In this document: piece by piece, positions 56,009-64,000 of the stretch
Numbering within the stretch: the stretch's first letter is position 1
Layout: each line of letters begins with the position of its first letter
Assembly: GCF_025989145.1 (NCBI RefSeq)
Contig: NZ_JAPDNQ010000001.1
Location: forward strand, 2,480,001-2,544,000
Direction of reading: 5' to 3'
Source: Microbacterium sp. SSM24
GTDB taxonomy: Bacteria > Actinomycetota > Actinomycetes > Actinomycetales > Microbacteriaceae
Length of the DNA: 64,000 nt
Made by a program: the position numbers and the translations under genes
The notes under the pieces: model-generated
Database searches by the model: none
What the model saw: the letters and a program-made list of their open reading frames with translations, nothing else
Told to the model about the DNA's origin: nothing

Positions 56009-58693
56009 ATGGCCAGGAGCTCCAGCCCGACCAAGAACGGTCGCGCGCCCTCACGCACGCAGGCGTCCTCGTCGCGCGCCAAGAAGCCGGAGCCGGCGCC
56101 GAAGCGCTACGTCGGCGAGTCCGATCGGCCCCCGGTGATCGTGCGGGCGTGGCTCGGGCTCGCCCACGCCACGGGCGCGCTGTTCCGGGCGTTCGGTCCC
56201 GAGACGCTCGAGAAGGATCAGCGGCGCGACGGCTTTCCGTTCTTCCTCGTGCTGCTCGCGGTCGCCGGTGCGGTGAACGAGTGGTTCTTCATCGGCAACG
56301 AGATCGCCGGGGGGATCAGCGCCTACACCGTCGGTGCGCTCGTCGGCCGCGAGGCGTTCATCCTTCCGGTGCTCCTGCTCGTGCTGGCGGGCTGGATGTT
56401 CCGGCATCCGTCCTCGGTGCACGACAACGGCCGCATCGGCATCGGCTTCGGCCTGTTCATGTGGACCATCGCCGGCTTCTGCCATGTCGCCGGCGGACGC
56501 CCGCAGCCCAGCGAGGGCCTCCTCGCGCTGAGCGAGGCCGGCGGTCTGTTCGGATGGATGCTCGGCGAGCCGCTCGCACTCGTGCTCACCGACGTCGGCG
56601 CGTACATCGTGCTGTCGCTGCTGGCCGTGCTCAGCATCCTGATCATCACGAAGACCCCGCCGAACCGCATCGGGCGACGCCTGGGCGAGCTCTACGCGTG
56701 GATGTTCGGCGCCGAACCGCGCACCGACACCGCGGTGGCGGATGCCGCAGCCGACGCCGACGCGGACGACGACCCGTCGCTGCCGTGGTGGCGTCGCAAC
56801 AAGACGGGTCGTGAGAAGGACCCCGACGACGGCGTCCTCGGATCGGACGACCTCACCGCGCTGCTCGCCCCCGGCACCTCGCAGGGCGGGTTCGACCAGG
56901 TCTTCGAGGCGCCGCCCGTGCCCGAGACCGCTCCGGCCGATGCCCTCACCGAGATCATCGACCCGGCCGTGCTGTCGGCAGCCAAGGCGTCGAAGGGCTC
57001 GAAGACGTCACTGCGCGACGACAGCGTCGACCCGCTCGAAGACGGCGTGCTGCCCGGGCTCGCCGGCATCGGCACCGACGCGCCCGCGGCCGCCAGCACG
57101 GCGCCGTACCGGCTGCCGGCGGTCACCGCGCTCGCTGCGGGAACGCCGCACGTCGCTCGCTCGCAGGCCAACGACGACACCGTCAAAGCGATCACCAGCG
57201 TGCTCGAGCAGTTCTCGGTCGACGCTCGCGTCACCGGGTTCTCTCGCGGCCCGACCGTCACCCAGTACGAGATCTCGCTCGGCCCGGGTGTCAAGGTCGA
57301 GCGCATCACGGCCCTCACCAACAACATCGCCTACGCGGTCGCCTCGAACGAGGTCCGCATCCTCGCGCCGATCCCCGGCAAGAGCGCGATCGGCGTCGAG
57401 ATCCCCAACGCCGACCGCGAGATCGTGACGCTCGGCGATGTGCTGCGCTCGCAGAACGCGCAGCAGTCCACGCATCCGATGACGATCGGGGTGGGCAAGG
57501 ACGTCGGCGGCGGCTACGTGGTCGCCAACCTCGCGAAGATGCCGCACCTCCTCGTCGCGGGGTCGACGGGGTCGGGCAAGTCCAGCTTCGTGAACTCGAT
57601 GATCACGAGCCTGCTGATGCGGGCCAAGCCCGCCGACGTCCGCATGGTGCTCATCGATCCGAAGCGCGTCGAGCTCACCTCCTATGCGGGCGTGCCGCAT
57701 CTCATCACCCCGATCATCACGAACCCGAAGAAGGCGGCCGAGGCGCTGCAGTGGGTCGTGAAGGAGATGGACATGAGGTACGACGACCTCGCGTCCTTCG
57801 GGTTCCGTCACATCGACGACTTCAACCGCGCGGTCGTCGCCGGTGAGGTCATCCTGCCGCCCGGCAGCGAGCGGGTGCTGAAGCCGTACCCGTACCTCCT
57901 CGTCGTCGTCGACGAGCTCGCCGACCTCATGATGGTCGCCCCGCGCGACGTCGAGGACTCCATCGTCCGCATCACCCAGCTCGCCCGTGCGAGCGGCATC
58001 CATCTGGTGCTGGCCACCCAGCGGCCGTCGGTCGACGTCGTGACGGGCTTGATCAAGGCGAACGTCCCATCGCGTCTGGCGTTCGCGGTGACGAGCGTGA
58101 CCGACTCACGCGTCATCCTCGACCAGCCGGGGGCCGACCGCCTCATCGGGCAGGGCGACGGGCTGTTCCTCCCGATGGGAGCGTCGAAGGCCCTGCGCGT
58201 CCAGGGCGCGTGGGTGAGCGAGCAGGAGATCGAGAAGGTCGTCAAGCACGTCACCGCGCAGGCTCGGCCCGAGTACCGCAACGACGTCGCGGTCGCGGCC
58301 GAGAAGAAGGAGATCGACGCCGACATCGGCGACGACCTCGAGCTCCTCCTCGCGGCGGCCGAACAGATCATCTCGACGCAGTTCGGCTCGACCTCGATGC
58401 TCCAGCGCAAGCTCCGCGTCGGGTTCGCGAAGGCCGGTCGCCTCATGGACCTGCTGGAGTCCCGCGAGATCGTCGGGCCGTCCGAGGGGTCGAAGGCGCG
58501 CGACGTGCTCGTCACGCCCGATCAGCTGCCGGCGGTGCTGGCCCGTCTGCGAGGCGACGATGTTCCGGATGCCTCGGCTCCGGCATCCGACCCGTACGGC
58601 TCCGACGCCGTCGACGCGCAGTACGACGGCTACCCGGTGGTCGAGGGTGACGACGGGTCGGAGGACGCCTGGGGCCTGACCGGCCGCGACTGA
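56009..58693 (+). CDS. ftsK: DNA translocase FtsK
   Basis: 894 aa. A basic N-terminus, four membrane spans (about 75-205), an acidic Ala/Asp-rich linker (240-360), then the alpha/beta motor with Walker A GSTGSGKS (518-525), Walker [12 protein letters not shown], and the C-terminal gamma winged helix ([20 protein letters not shown]) that reads KOPS sites. It moves chromosome dimers through the division septum. The start ATG 56009 is fixed by the leaderless promoter. Confidence 0.97.
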   Translation: MARSSSPTKNGRAPSRTQASSSRAKKPEPAPKRYVGESDRPPVIVRAWLGLAHATGALFRAFGPETLEKDQRRDGFPFFLVLLAVAGAVNEWFFIGNEIAGGISAYTVGALVGREAFILPVLLLVLAGWMFRHPSSVHDNGRIGIGFGLFMWTIAGFCHVAGGRPQPSEGLLALSEAGGLFGWMLGEPLALVLTDVGAYIVLSLLAVLSILIITKTPPNRIGRRLGELYAWMFGAEPRTDTAVADAAADADADDDPSLPWWRRNKTGREKDPDDGVLGSDDLTALLAPGTSQGGFDQVFEAPPVPETAPADALTEIIDPAVLSAAKASKGSKTSLRDDSVDPLEDGVLPGLAGIGTDAPAAASTAPYRLPAVTALAAGTPHVARSQANDDTVKAITSVLEQFSVDARVTGFSRGPTVTQYEISLGPGVKVERITALTNNIAYAVASNEVRILAPIPGKSAIGVEIPNADREIVTLGDVLRSQNAQQSTHPMTIGVGKDVGGGYVVANLAKMPHLLVAGSTGSGKSSFVNSMITSLLMRAKPADVRMVLIDPKRVELTSYAGVPHLITPIITNPKKAAEALQWVVKEMDMRYDDLASFGFRHIDDFNRAVVAGEVILPPGSERVLKPYPYLLVVVDELADLMMVAPRDVEDSIVRITQLARASGIHLVLATQRPSVDVVTGLIKANVPSRLAFAVTSVTDSRVILDQPGADRLIGQGDGLFLPMGASKALRVQGAWVSEQEIEKVVKHVTAQARPEYRNDVAVAAEKKEIDADIGDDLELLLAAAEQIISTQFGSTSMLQRKLRVGFAKAGRLMDLLESREIVGPSEGSKARDVLVTPDQLPAVLARLRGDDVPDASAPASDPYGSDAVDAQYDGYPVVEGDDGSEDAWGLTGRD

Positions 58694-58707
58694 TGCCGTC
58701 GCACGGA

Positions 58708-58713
58708 TAGGCT
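58708..58713 (+). promoter_or_regulatory. Leaderless -10 element of pgsA
   Basis: TAGGCT exactly 6 bases before ATG 58720. Confidence 0.55.
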
Positions 58714-58719
58714 CGGCGC

Positions 58720-59292
58720 ATGGCCATCCCGCGGCAGCTTCCGAACATCATCACGATCGTGCGCATCCTGTGCGCACCGGTGTTCCTGTGGATGCTGCTG
58801 GCCGACGGGGGAGCGGACGGCCCGCTGCGGTGGTGGGCGGCGGTGCTGTTCATCGTCGCGATCGCGACCGACGGGATCGACGGGTACCTGGCACGCAGGC
58901 ACGACATCGTGACCGACCTCGGCAAGCTGCTCGATCCGATCGCCGACAAGGTGCTCACGGGGTTCGCCTTCATCGGTCTGTCCATCCTCGGTGAGCTTCC
59001 GTGGTGGATCACGGCGCTCGTGCTCGTGCGCGAGGTCGGCATCACCGTGCACCGCCTGATCGTCGCGAGCGACCACGTCGTCGCGGCGGCGTGGATGGGC
59101 AAGCTGAAGACGCTCGCGCAGGCGGTCGCTCTCTCACTCGCGCTCTTGCCGCTGTGGACCCTGGTCGGCGACTGGATCTTCTGGGTCAACGGCGTCACCA
59201 TGACGATCGCCGTCGTGCTCACGGTCGCGAGCGGCATCGACTACGTCATCACCGAGGCTCGGGGGGCGCGGCGGGCGAAGGGCGCGGCGTGA
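58720..59292 (+). CDS. pgsA: CDP-diacylglycerol-glycerol-3-phosphate 3-phosphatidyltransferase
   Basis: 190 aa integral membrane enzyme making phosphatidylglycerol phosphate. The full CDP-alcohol phosphotransferase signature is visible: D54-G55-x2-A58-R59-x8-G68-x3-D72-x3-D76. Five to six hydrophobic segments. The next gene, cinA, overlaps its stop. Confidence 0.94.
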   Translation: MAIPRQLPNIITIVRILCAPVFLWMLLADGGADGPLRWWAAVLFIVAIATDGIDGYLARRHDIVTDLGKLLDPIADKVLTGFAFIGLSILGELPWWITALVLVREVGITVHRLIVASDHVVAAAWMGKLKTLAQAVALSLALLPLWTLVGDWIFWVNGVTMTIAVVLTVASGIDYVITEARGARRAKGAA

Positions 59293-59750
59293 CACCGGCC
59301 GCGGAACTTCTGGCCGCGCTGGCCGCGAAGGGCTGGACGGTCGCCGTCGCGGAGTCGCTCACCGGTGGCCTCGTCGCCGCCACGATCGTCGAGGTCCCCG
59401 GAGCGTCCGCCGCACTGCGCGGCGGCGTCGTCGCCTACGCGACGGACATCAAGCGCGACGTCCTCGGGGTGGACGCCGGTCTTCTCGCCTCGGCGGGCGC
59501 CGTCGATCCCGAAGTGGCACGGCAGATGGCCTCGGGCGTGCGGACACTCCTCGGGGCCGACGTGGGCATCGCCACGACGGGAGTCGCGGGACCCGGGGCG
59601 CAGGACGGAAAGCCGGTGGGCACGGTCTGCATCGCGGTGGTCACGCCGGATGCGGCGGTGTCGTCCACCGAGATCTTCTCGGGCGACCGGGCCGCGGTCC
59701 GCGCCGCGGCGACCGAGGCCGCTCTCCGCGCTGCGCTGGCGCGGCTCTGA
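59289..59750 (+). CDS. cinA: CinA C-terminal domain protein / nicotinamide-nucleotide amidohydrolase
   Basis: 153 aa, corresponding to the stand-alone C-terminal (PncC) domain: VAVAESLTGGLVAATIV with the nucleophilic Ser, RGGVVAYATDIKRDVLGV and ATTGVAGPGAQDGKPVGTV. It deamidates NMN to NaMN in pyridine-nucleotide recycling. GTG 59289 overlaps the pgsA stop, so it is coupled; pgsA-cinA-clgR-recA order is standard. Confidence 0.92.
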   Translation: MTPAAELLAALAAKGWTVAVAESLTGGLVAATIVEVPGASAALRGGVVAYATDIKRDVLGVDAGLLASAGAVDPEVARQMASGVRTLLGADVGIATTGVAGPGAQDGKPVGTVCIAVVTPDAAVSSTEIFSGDRAAVRAAATEAALRAALARL

Positions 59751-59868
59751 GATACCCGCGATCGCCGACGCCGCGGTGCGGGAACACATCGGGTTTCTTC
59801 TCGGTTACATTCGGTGATTCCCACCCATTCCCCAGTTCACGGGATTAGATTGGCATCATCCGGTGCTG

Positions 59869-59874
59869 TACTGT
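59869..59874 (+). promoter_or_regulatory. -10 element of clgR
   Basis: TACTGT within a relatively AT-rich 100-base stretch (59790-59890) between cinA and clgR; ~45-base leader with a GAGGAGG ribosome site. Confidence 0.4.
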
Positions 59875-59919
59875 GATCACCCCGGATAAGCGGAATCAGA
59901 AGTGAGGAGGGGGCCCACA

Positions 59920-60228
59920 ATGATCCTGGTTCGTCAAGAGATCGGCGAAGTGCTTCGCGACTTCCGCCAGCAGAAGGGTCGGACCCTCCGACAGGTCGCG
60001 AGCCGCGCAAGCGTGGCGCTCGGCTACCTGAGCGAGGTGGAGCGCGGTCAGAAAGAGGCCTCGAGCGAGATCCTCGCATCGGTCGCAGAAGCGCTCGACG
60101 TGCCCATCTCGATCATCATGCGCGAGGTCGGCGATCGCATCTCGGTGCTCGAAGGCCTGCAGACCTTCCCCGACGTGGTCCCCGACGACCTCGTCGCCGC
60201 CGTCGACGCCGAGCTCTCGCTCCGCTGA
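59920..60228 (+). CDS. clgR: ClgR-type XRE-family transcriptional regulator
   Basis: 102 aa. One helix-turn-helix of the XRE type (RTLRQVASRASVALGYLSEVERGQKEAS), then a short C-terminal helix region. Position between cinA and recA is that of ClgR in actinobacteria, which activates clp protease genes and stress genes. The start is ATG 59920, preceded by GAGGAGG; an in-frame ATG at 59902 is less well placed. Confidence 0.87.
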   Translation: MILVRQEIGEVLRDFRQQKGRTLRQVASRASVALGYLSEVERGQKEASSEILASVAEALDVPISIIMREVGDRISVLEGLQTFPDVVPDDLVAAVDAELSLR

Positions 60229-60267
60229 CACTCCTGTTCCACCGCCTCCCCGGAGCCGCACGCCTTC

Positions 60268-60489
60268 ATGCGCCGCAGTGAGTTCGACCGAGCCGTCGAC
60301 GACGAGTTCGGACTTCGCGGCGACGCGCTCGTCGTGGACCTCGTCCTGCCGGGAGCCGGCGGCCGCACCGCCGCCGAGGCTCTGAAGGCCGGTGTTCCGC
60401 CGCGCGAGGTGTGGCTGGCCCTGTGCGCCGAGACCGACGTTCCGCTCGAACGCCGCTACGGCGCGGGTCGACTCGAACCCAAGCGCTGA
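60268..60489 (+). CDS. DUF3046 protein
   Basis: 73 aa, matching the DUF3046 pattern (MRRSEFDRAVDDEFG, LKAGVPPREVWLALC, VPLERRYG). It always lies between clgR and recA in actinobacteria; function unknown. It follows clgR by 39 bases and is probably co-transcribed. Confidence 0.88.
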   Translation: MRRSEFDRAVDDEFGLRGDALVVDLVLPGAGGRTAAEALKAGVPPREVWLALCAETDVPLERRYGAGRLEPKR

Positions 60490-60535
60490 GCCGCGAAATC
60501 GACCGCCGCGTGTGAGGAAATCGCGGCGTGTCTTT

Positions 60536-60551
60536 TCGAACGGGTGTTCGA
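60536..60551. promoter_or_regulatory. SOS (LexA) box of recA
   Basis: TCGAAC-GGGT-GTTCGA is a perfect match to the actinobacterial LexA operator (TCGAAC-N4-GTTCGA). It lies just upstream of TAGGCT (60560-60565), so LexA would block the recA promoter until DNA damage. Confidence 0.9.
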
Positions 60552-60559
60552 TACCGGCG

Positions 60560-60565
60560 TAGGCT
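60560..60565 (+). promoter_or_regulatory. -10 element of recA
   Basis: TAGGCT 9 bases after the LexA box; gives a leader of about 180 bases before the recA ATG at 60750. Confidence 0.6.
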
Positions 60566-60749
60566 CCTGCACAGCAGGTGTCGAGGACGTTTCTGTCCCC
60601 GAGAGCGGGGGAGCGAAGACGGATGTCGGAGCCCCTCCCTAGCGTGGACAACGTCGAACGACACCTCACGCCTTGTCGCAGCATCCGTCCCACCGGGGCC
60701 GGAGCGCGACAGCCTACAGGCGACGGAACGCGAGCATTAGGAGCACGTC

Positions 60750-61799
<1,050 letters not shown>

Positions 61800-61801
61800 T
61801 G

Positions 61802-61917
61802 TCGACGTCGCTCGACAAGCGTGTTTCGACGTCGCTCGACAAGCGTGTTTCGACGTCGCTCAATAAGAGTGTTTCGACGTCGCTCAACAAGAGTGTTTCG
61901 ACGTCGCTCAACAAGCG
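61802..61917. repeat. Five-unit 24-bp tandem repeat between recA and recX
   Basis: Units begin at 61802, 61826, 61850, 61874 and 61898; each starts TCGACGTCGCTC and the first four end in GTGTT, the fifth diverging at its end. Units 1 and 2 are identical; units 3-5 have a few A/G changes (CTCAAC for CTCGAC, GAGTG for GCGTG). Each unit contains the 8-bp palindrome CGACGTCG. The array starts two bases after the recA stop and ends about 10 bases before recX. Confidence 0.92.
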
Positions 61918-61926
61918 GGGTGGGCT

Positions 61927-62757
61927 ATGAGTGACGGGGGCGAGCGCGAATCGCTCGCCCCCGTGATCCCGCTCTTCGGTGGTCCGGTGCCTCAGCGCCC
62001 CGAGCCTGCGAGCCGGGCGACCGAGCCCGGTCGGGCACGGCACGTCTCCCGCGAGGTCCTCGATGAGGACGACGACCCGCGGGTCGCGGCGGCGTGGGAC
62101 GCGCTCGAGGCGGTCATCGACCACGGTCGTGCAGATGGCGGGCAGCCACCGCCGGTGTCCCCTTCGGGGCCGTCTGCCTCCGACCGGTCGGTTCCCGGCT
62201 GGCATCCGACATGGGCGTCCGACCGCGCGCCCCGCCGACCCGAGAGCGCCGATGAGGCGGATGACGAGCCGAGCGTCGACCTCGCCGAGAAGGCGCTCCT
62301 CAAGAAGCTGCGCACCCGATCGCTCTCGGTCTCCGAAGCCCGCACCGCGCTCCGTGAGCACGACCTCGACGACGCAGCGATCGAAGCGGTGATCGCGTCG
62401 ATGGAGGAGTACGGCTACCTCGACGACGCGGCGCTGGCCGAGCAGCTCGTTCACAACGGTGTCGACCGTAAGGGGCAGGGGCGTCAGCTCATCGCGCAGA
62501 CGCTGGCCAAGCGCGGCGTCCCGCGCGACATCGCCGATGCGGCGCTCGCGACACTGCCCGACGACGACCTCGAGCGGGCGCTGGAGTTCGCGCGTGGCAA
62601 GGCGCGATCGATGCAGAGCCTCGATCGCGACACCGCGCTTCGTCGTCTGTCCGGCCAGCTCGCCCGCAGGGGCTACGGCGGATCGCTCGCCATGACCGCG
62701 GCACGCCTCGCACTCGACGAACGTCCTTCGGGATCGAGCGGCGTCCGCTTCCGCTGA
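61927..62757 (+). CDS. recX: Regulatory protein RecX
   Basis: 276 aa. The C-terminal ~155 residues are the RecX three-helix repeats (KALLKKLRTRSLSVSEARTAL, YGYLDDAALAEQLV, RGVPRDIADAAL, RRLSGQLARRGYGG) that bind inside the RecA filament and inhibit it. About 120 N-terminal residues are low-complexity Pro/Asp/Arg-rich, longer than in most RecX proteins. ATG 61927 lies after the tandem array and has a GGGG-type ribosome site. Confidence 0.92.
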   Translation: MSDGGERESLAPVIPLFGGPVPQRPEPASRATEPGRARHVSREVLDEDDDPRVAAAWDALEAVIDHGRADGGQPPPVSPSGPSASDRSVPGWHPTWASDRAPRRPESADEADDEPSVDLAEKALLKKLRTRSLSVSEARTALREHDLDDAAIEAVIASMEEYGYLDDAALAEQLVHNGVDRKGQGRQLIAQTLAKRGVPRDIADAALATLPDDDLERALEFARGKARSMQSLDRDTALRRLSGQLARRGYGGSLAMTAARLALDERPSGSSGVRFR

Positions 62758-62769
62758 GGGACTGCTCTC

Positions 62770-62809
62770 GAGCGCCGGCGAAGGCCGTCGACGGCGGGCA
62801 TCGGCGCTC
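62770..62809 (+). terminator. Hairpin after recX
   Basis: GAGCGCCG (62770-62777) pairs with CGGCGCTC (62802-62809); the loop itself holds the palindrome GCCGTCGACGGC (62784-62795). No U tract; a terminator is plausible. Confidence 0.45.
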
Positions 62810-62888
62810 ATCCCCGGCATCCGTACGCGGGTCAGGATGACGCTGCGGCCCCGGCGCCACCACGGGCCGAAATCTCAGAACCGGCTCG

Positions 62889-62894
62889 TAGAAT
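62889..62894 (+). promoter_or_regulatory. -10 element of miaB
   Basis: TAGAAT 10 bases before ATG 62905. Confidence 0.5.
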
Positions 62895-62904
62895 GGCATC
62901 CATC

Positions 62905-64000
62905 ATGACCATGCCGTCCAGCTCTCCGACCCTCATCGCACCCTCTGAGGCCGCGCACGGCGCGGACGGGCGCGCTCGCACCTACGAGGTGCGCACGTTC
63001 GGGTGCCAAATGAACGTGCACGACTCCGAGCGCCTGTCGGGTTCGCTCGAGAGCGCCGGCTACGTGCGCGCCGAGACCGGTGAGGACGCCGATGTGGTCG
63101 TCATCAACACGTGCGCCGTGCGTGACAACGCCGCCGGGAAGCTGTACGGAACGCTCGGCCACCTGAAGTCGCGTAAAGACAAGCACGACGGCATGCAGAT
63201 CGCGGTCGGCGGCTGCCTCGCCCAGATGGACAAGGACACCGTCCAGGAGAAGGCTCCCTGGGTGGACGTCGTGTTCGGCACCCACAACATGGGGTCCCTG
63301 CCGAGCCTCCTCGAGCGCGCGCGGCACAACGGCGAGGCCGAGCTCGAGATCCTCGAGTCGCTCGAGATCTTCCCGTCGACCCTGCCGACGAAGCGCGACA
63401 GCATCCACAGCGGCTGGGTGTCCATCTCCGTCGGGTGCAACAACACCTGCACGTTCTGCATCGTGCCGAGCCTCCGCGGCAAAGAGAAGGACCGTCGTCC
63501 CGGCGACATCCTCAACGAGATCCGCCTCCTCGTCGACGACGGCGCGATGGAGGTGACGCTCCTCGGTCAGAACGTCAACTCCTACGGTGTCGAGTTCGGC
63601 GACCGCCAGGCATTCGGCAAGCTCCTGCGCGCCGCCGGCGAGATCCCCGGACTCGAACGCATCCGCTTCACGAGCCCCCATCCGGCCGCGTTCACCGACG
63701 ACGTCATCGACGCGATGGCCGAGACCCCCGCCGTCATGCCGCAGCTCCACATGCCGCTGCAGTCGGGGAGCGACCGCATCCTCAAGGCGATGCGCCGGTC
63801 CTACCGCAGCGACCGATTCCTCGGCATCCTCGACCGTGTCCGGGCGAAGATGCCGGATGCCGCCATCTCGACCGACATCATCGTCGGGTTCCCCGGCGAG
63901 ACCGACGAGGACTTCGAAGACACCATGCGCGTCGTCGAGCGGGCCCGCTTCGCGAGCGCATTCACCTTCCAGTACTCGATCCGCGAGGGCACACCGGCGG
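62905..64000 (+). CDS. miaB: tRNA-2-methylthio-N6-dimethylallyladenosine synthase (3' cut by window edge)
   Basis: At least 365 residues are visible; the frame is open to the window end. Radical-SAM methylthiotransferase that modifies A37 of tRNAs reading UNN codons. Seen: N-terminal UPF0004 domain with [31 protein letters not shown] and GGCLAQ (three cluster-binding Cys), then the radical-[11 protein letters not shown] motif and [10 protein letters not shown]. The TRAM domain should lie beyond the edge. ATG 62911 is an alternative start. Confidence 0.96.
   Translation, partial: MTMPSSSPTLIAPSEAAHGADGRARTYEVRTFGCQMNVHDSERLSGSLESAGYVRAETGEDADVVVINTCAVRDNAAGKLYGTLGHLKSRKDKHDGMQIAVGGCLAQMDKDTVQEKAPWVDVVFGTHNMGSLPSLLERARHNGEAELEILESLEIFPSTLPTKRDSIHSGWVSISVGCNNTCTFCIVPSLRGKEKDRRPGDILNEIRLLVDDGAMEVTLLGQNVNSYGVEFGDRQAFGKLLRAAGEIPGLERIRFTSPHPAAFTDDVIDAMAETPAVMPQLHMPLQSGSDRILKAMRRSYRSDRFLGILDRVRAKMPDAAISTDIIVGFPGETDEDFEDTMRVVERARFASAFTFQYSIREGTPA

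Noticed and set aside
59790..59890. ClgR autoregulatory site upstream of clgR
   Set aside because: The stretch is AT-richer and holds a -10, but I could not find a convincing inverted repeat of the known ClgR type.
61802..61917. Possible CRISPR array
   Set aside because: Repeats are directly abutting with no spacers, and no cas genes are present; it is a tandem repeat.

Overview
The window is a compact, GC-rich (roughly 70% by eye) chromosomal segment of an actinobacterium. Gene content, gene order (pgsA-cinA-clgR-DUF3046-recA-recX-miaB; thyA-folA; rpsO and pnp; dapA-rnj-ftsK) and codon use point to Microbacteriaceae, most likely Microbacterium or a close relative; the genus is an inference. 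I see no tRNA, rRNA, insertion sequence, prophage or CRISPR array. About 62 genes cover almost everything and no stretch above 300 bases lacks a gene.

Layout. 1-6 kb: 3' part of coaBC, a secreted glycerophosphodiester phosphodiesterase, a lipoprotein, an SNF2-type helicase and pfkA. 6-9.4 kb: a DUF559 nuclease-fold gene bracketed by two copies of a nested palindromic repeat, then protease II on the minus strand. 9.5-20.5 kb: Pit phosphate transporter with a small membrane partner, cpdA-like phosphodiesterase, aspA, a PrsW-type protease, FKBP, YceI, a DMT exporter and an MFS exporter. 20.6-25.6 kb: rpsO, a 2OG-Fe oxygenase, a RecQ helicase with a phosphoribosyltransferase-like tail and an acyltransferase. 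25.7-33 kb: a plus-strand accessory block (two alpha/beta hydrolases, a GH13 glucosidase, a carboxyethylornithine-synthase-like enzyme, and an LLM flavin oxidoreductase coupled to an FMN reductase). 33-41.6 kb: a NucA-type nuclease, a DedA protein, a glycosyltransferase fused to an SGNH hydrolase, a CitA/CitB-type two-component system divergent from the dicarboxylate carrier dctA, and three very small genes. 41.8-64 kb: mostly core: pnp, an aldo/keto reductase homologue with its catalytic tetrad replaced, dapB, a thiol-redox cluster, thyA-folA, dapA, RNase J, ftsK, pgsA, cinA, clgR, recA (with an SOS box), recX and the 5' part of miaB.

How it works together. Lysine/peptidoglycan precursor synthesis (dapA, dapB), dTMP/folate (thyA, folA), RNA turnover (RNase J, PNPase), chromosome segregation (FtsK) and SOS repair (RecA/RecX) form the conserved right half. 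C4-dicarboxylate metabolism is represented by aspA and by dctA with its sensor pair. A very regular regulatory feature is a TANNNT -10 hexamer placed exactly 6 bases before the start codon in a dozen genes on both strands, the signature of leaderless transcription; I used it to choose several starts.

Most unusual items: the nested palindromic repeats around the DUF559 gene and after rpsO; the five-unit 24-bp tandem array between recA and recX; the tetrad-less aldo/keto reductase; the glycosyltransferase-SGNH fusion; the RecQ-phosphoribosyltransferase fusion; a PHO-box-like pair of 11-mers before the Pit gene; and several clean inverted-repeat operator candidates.
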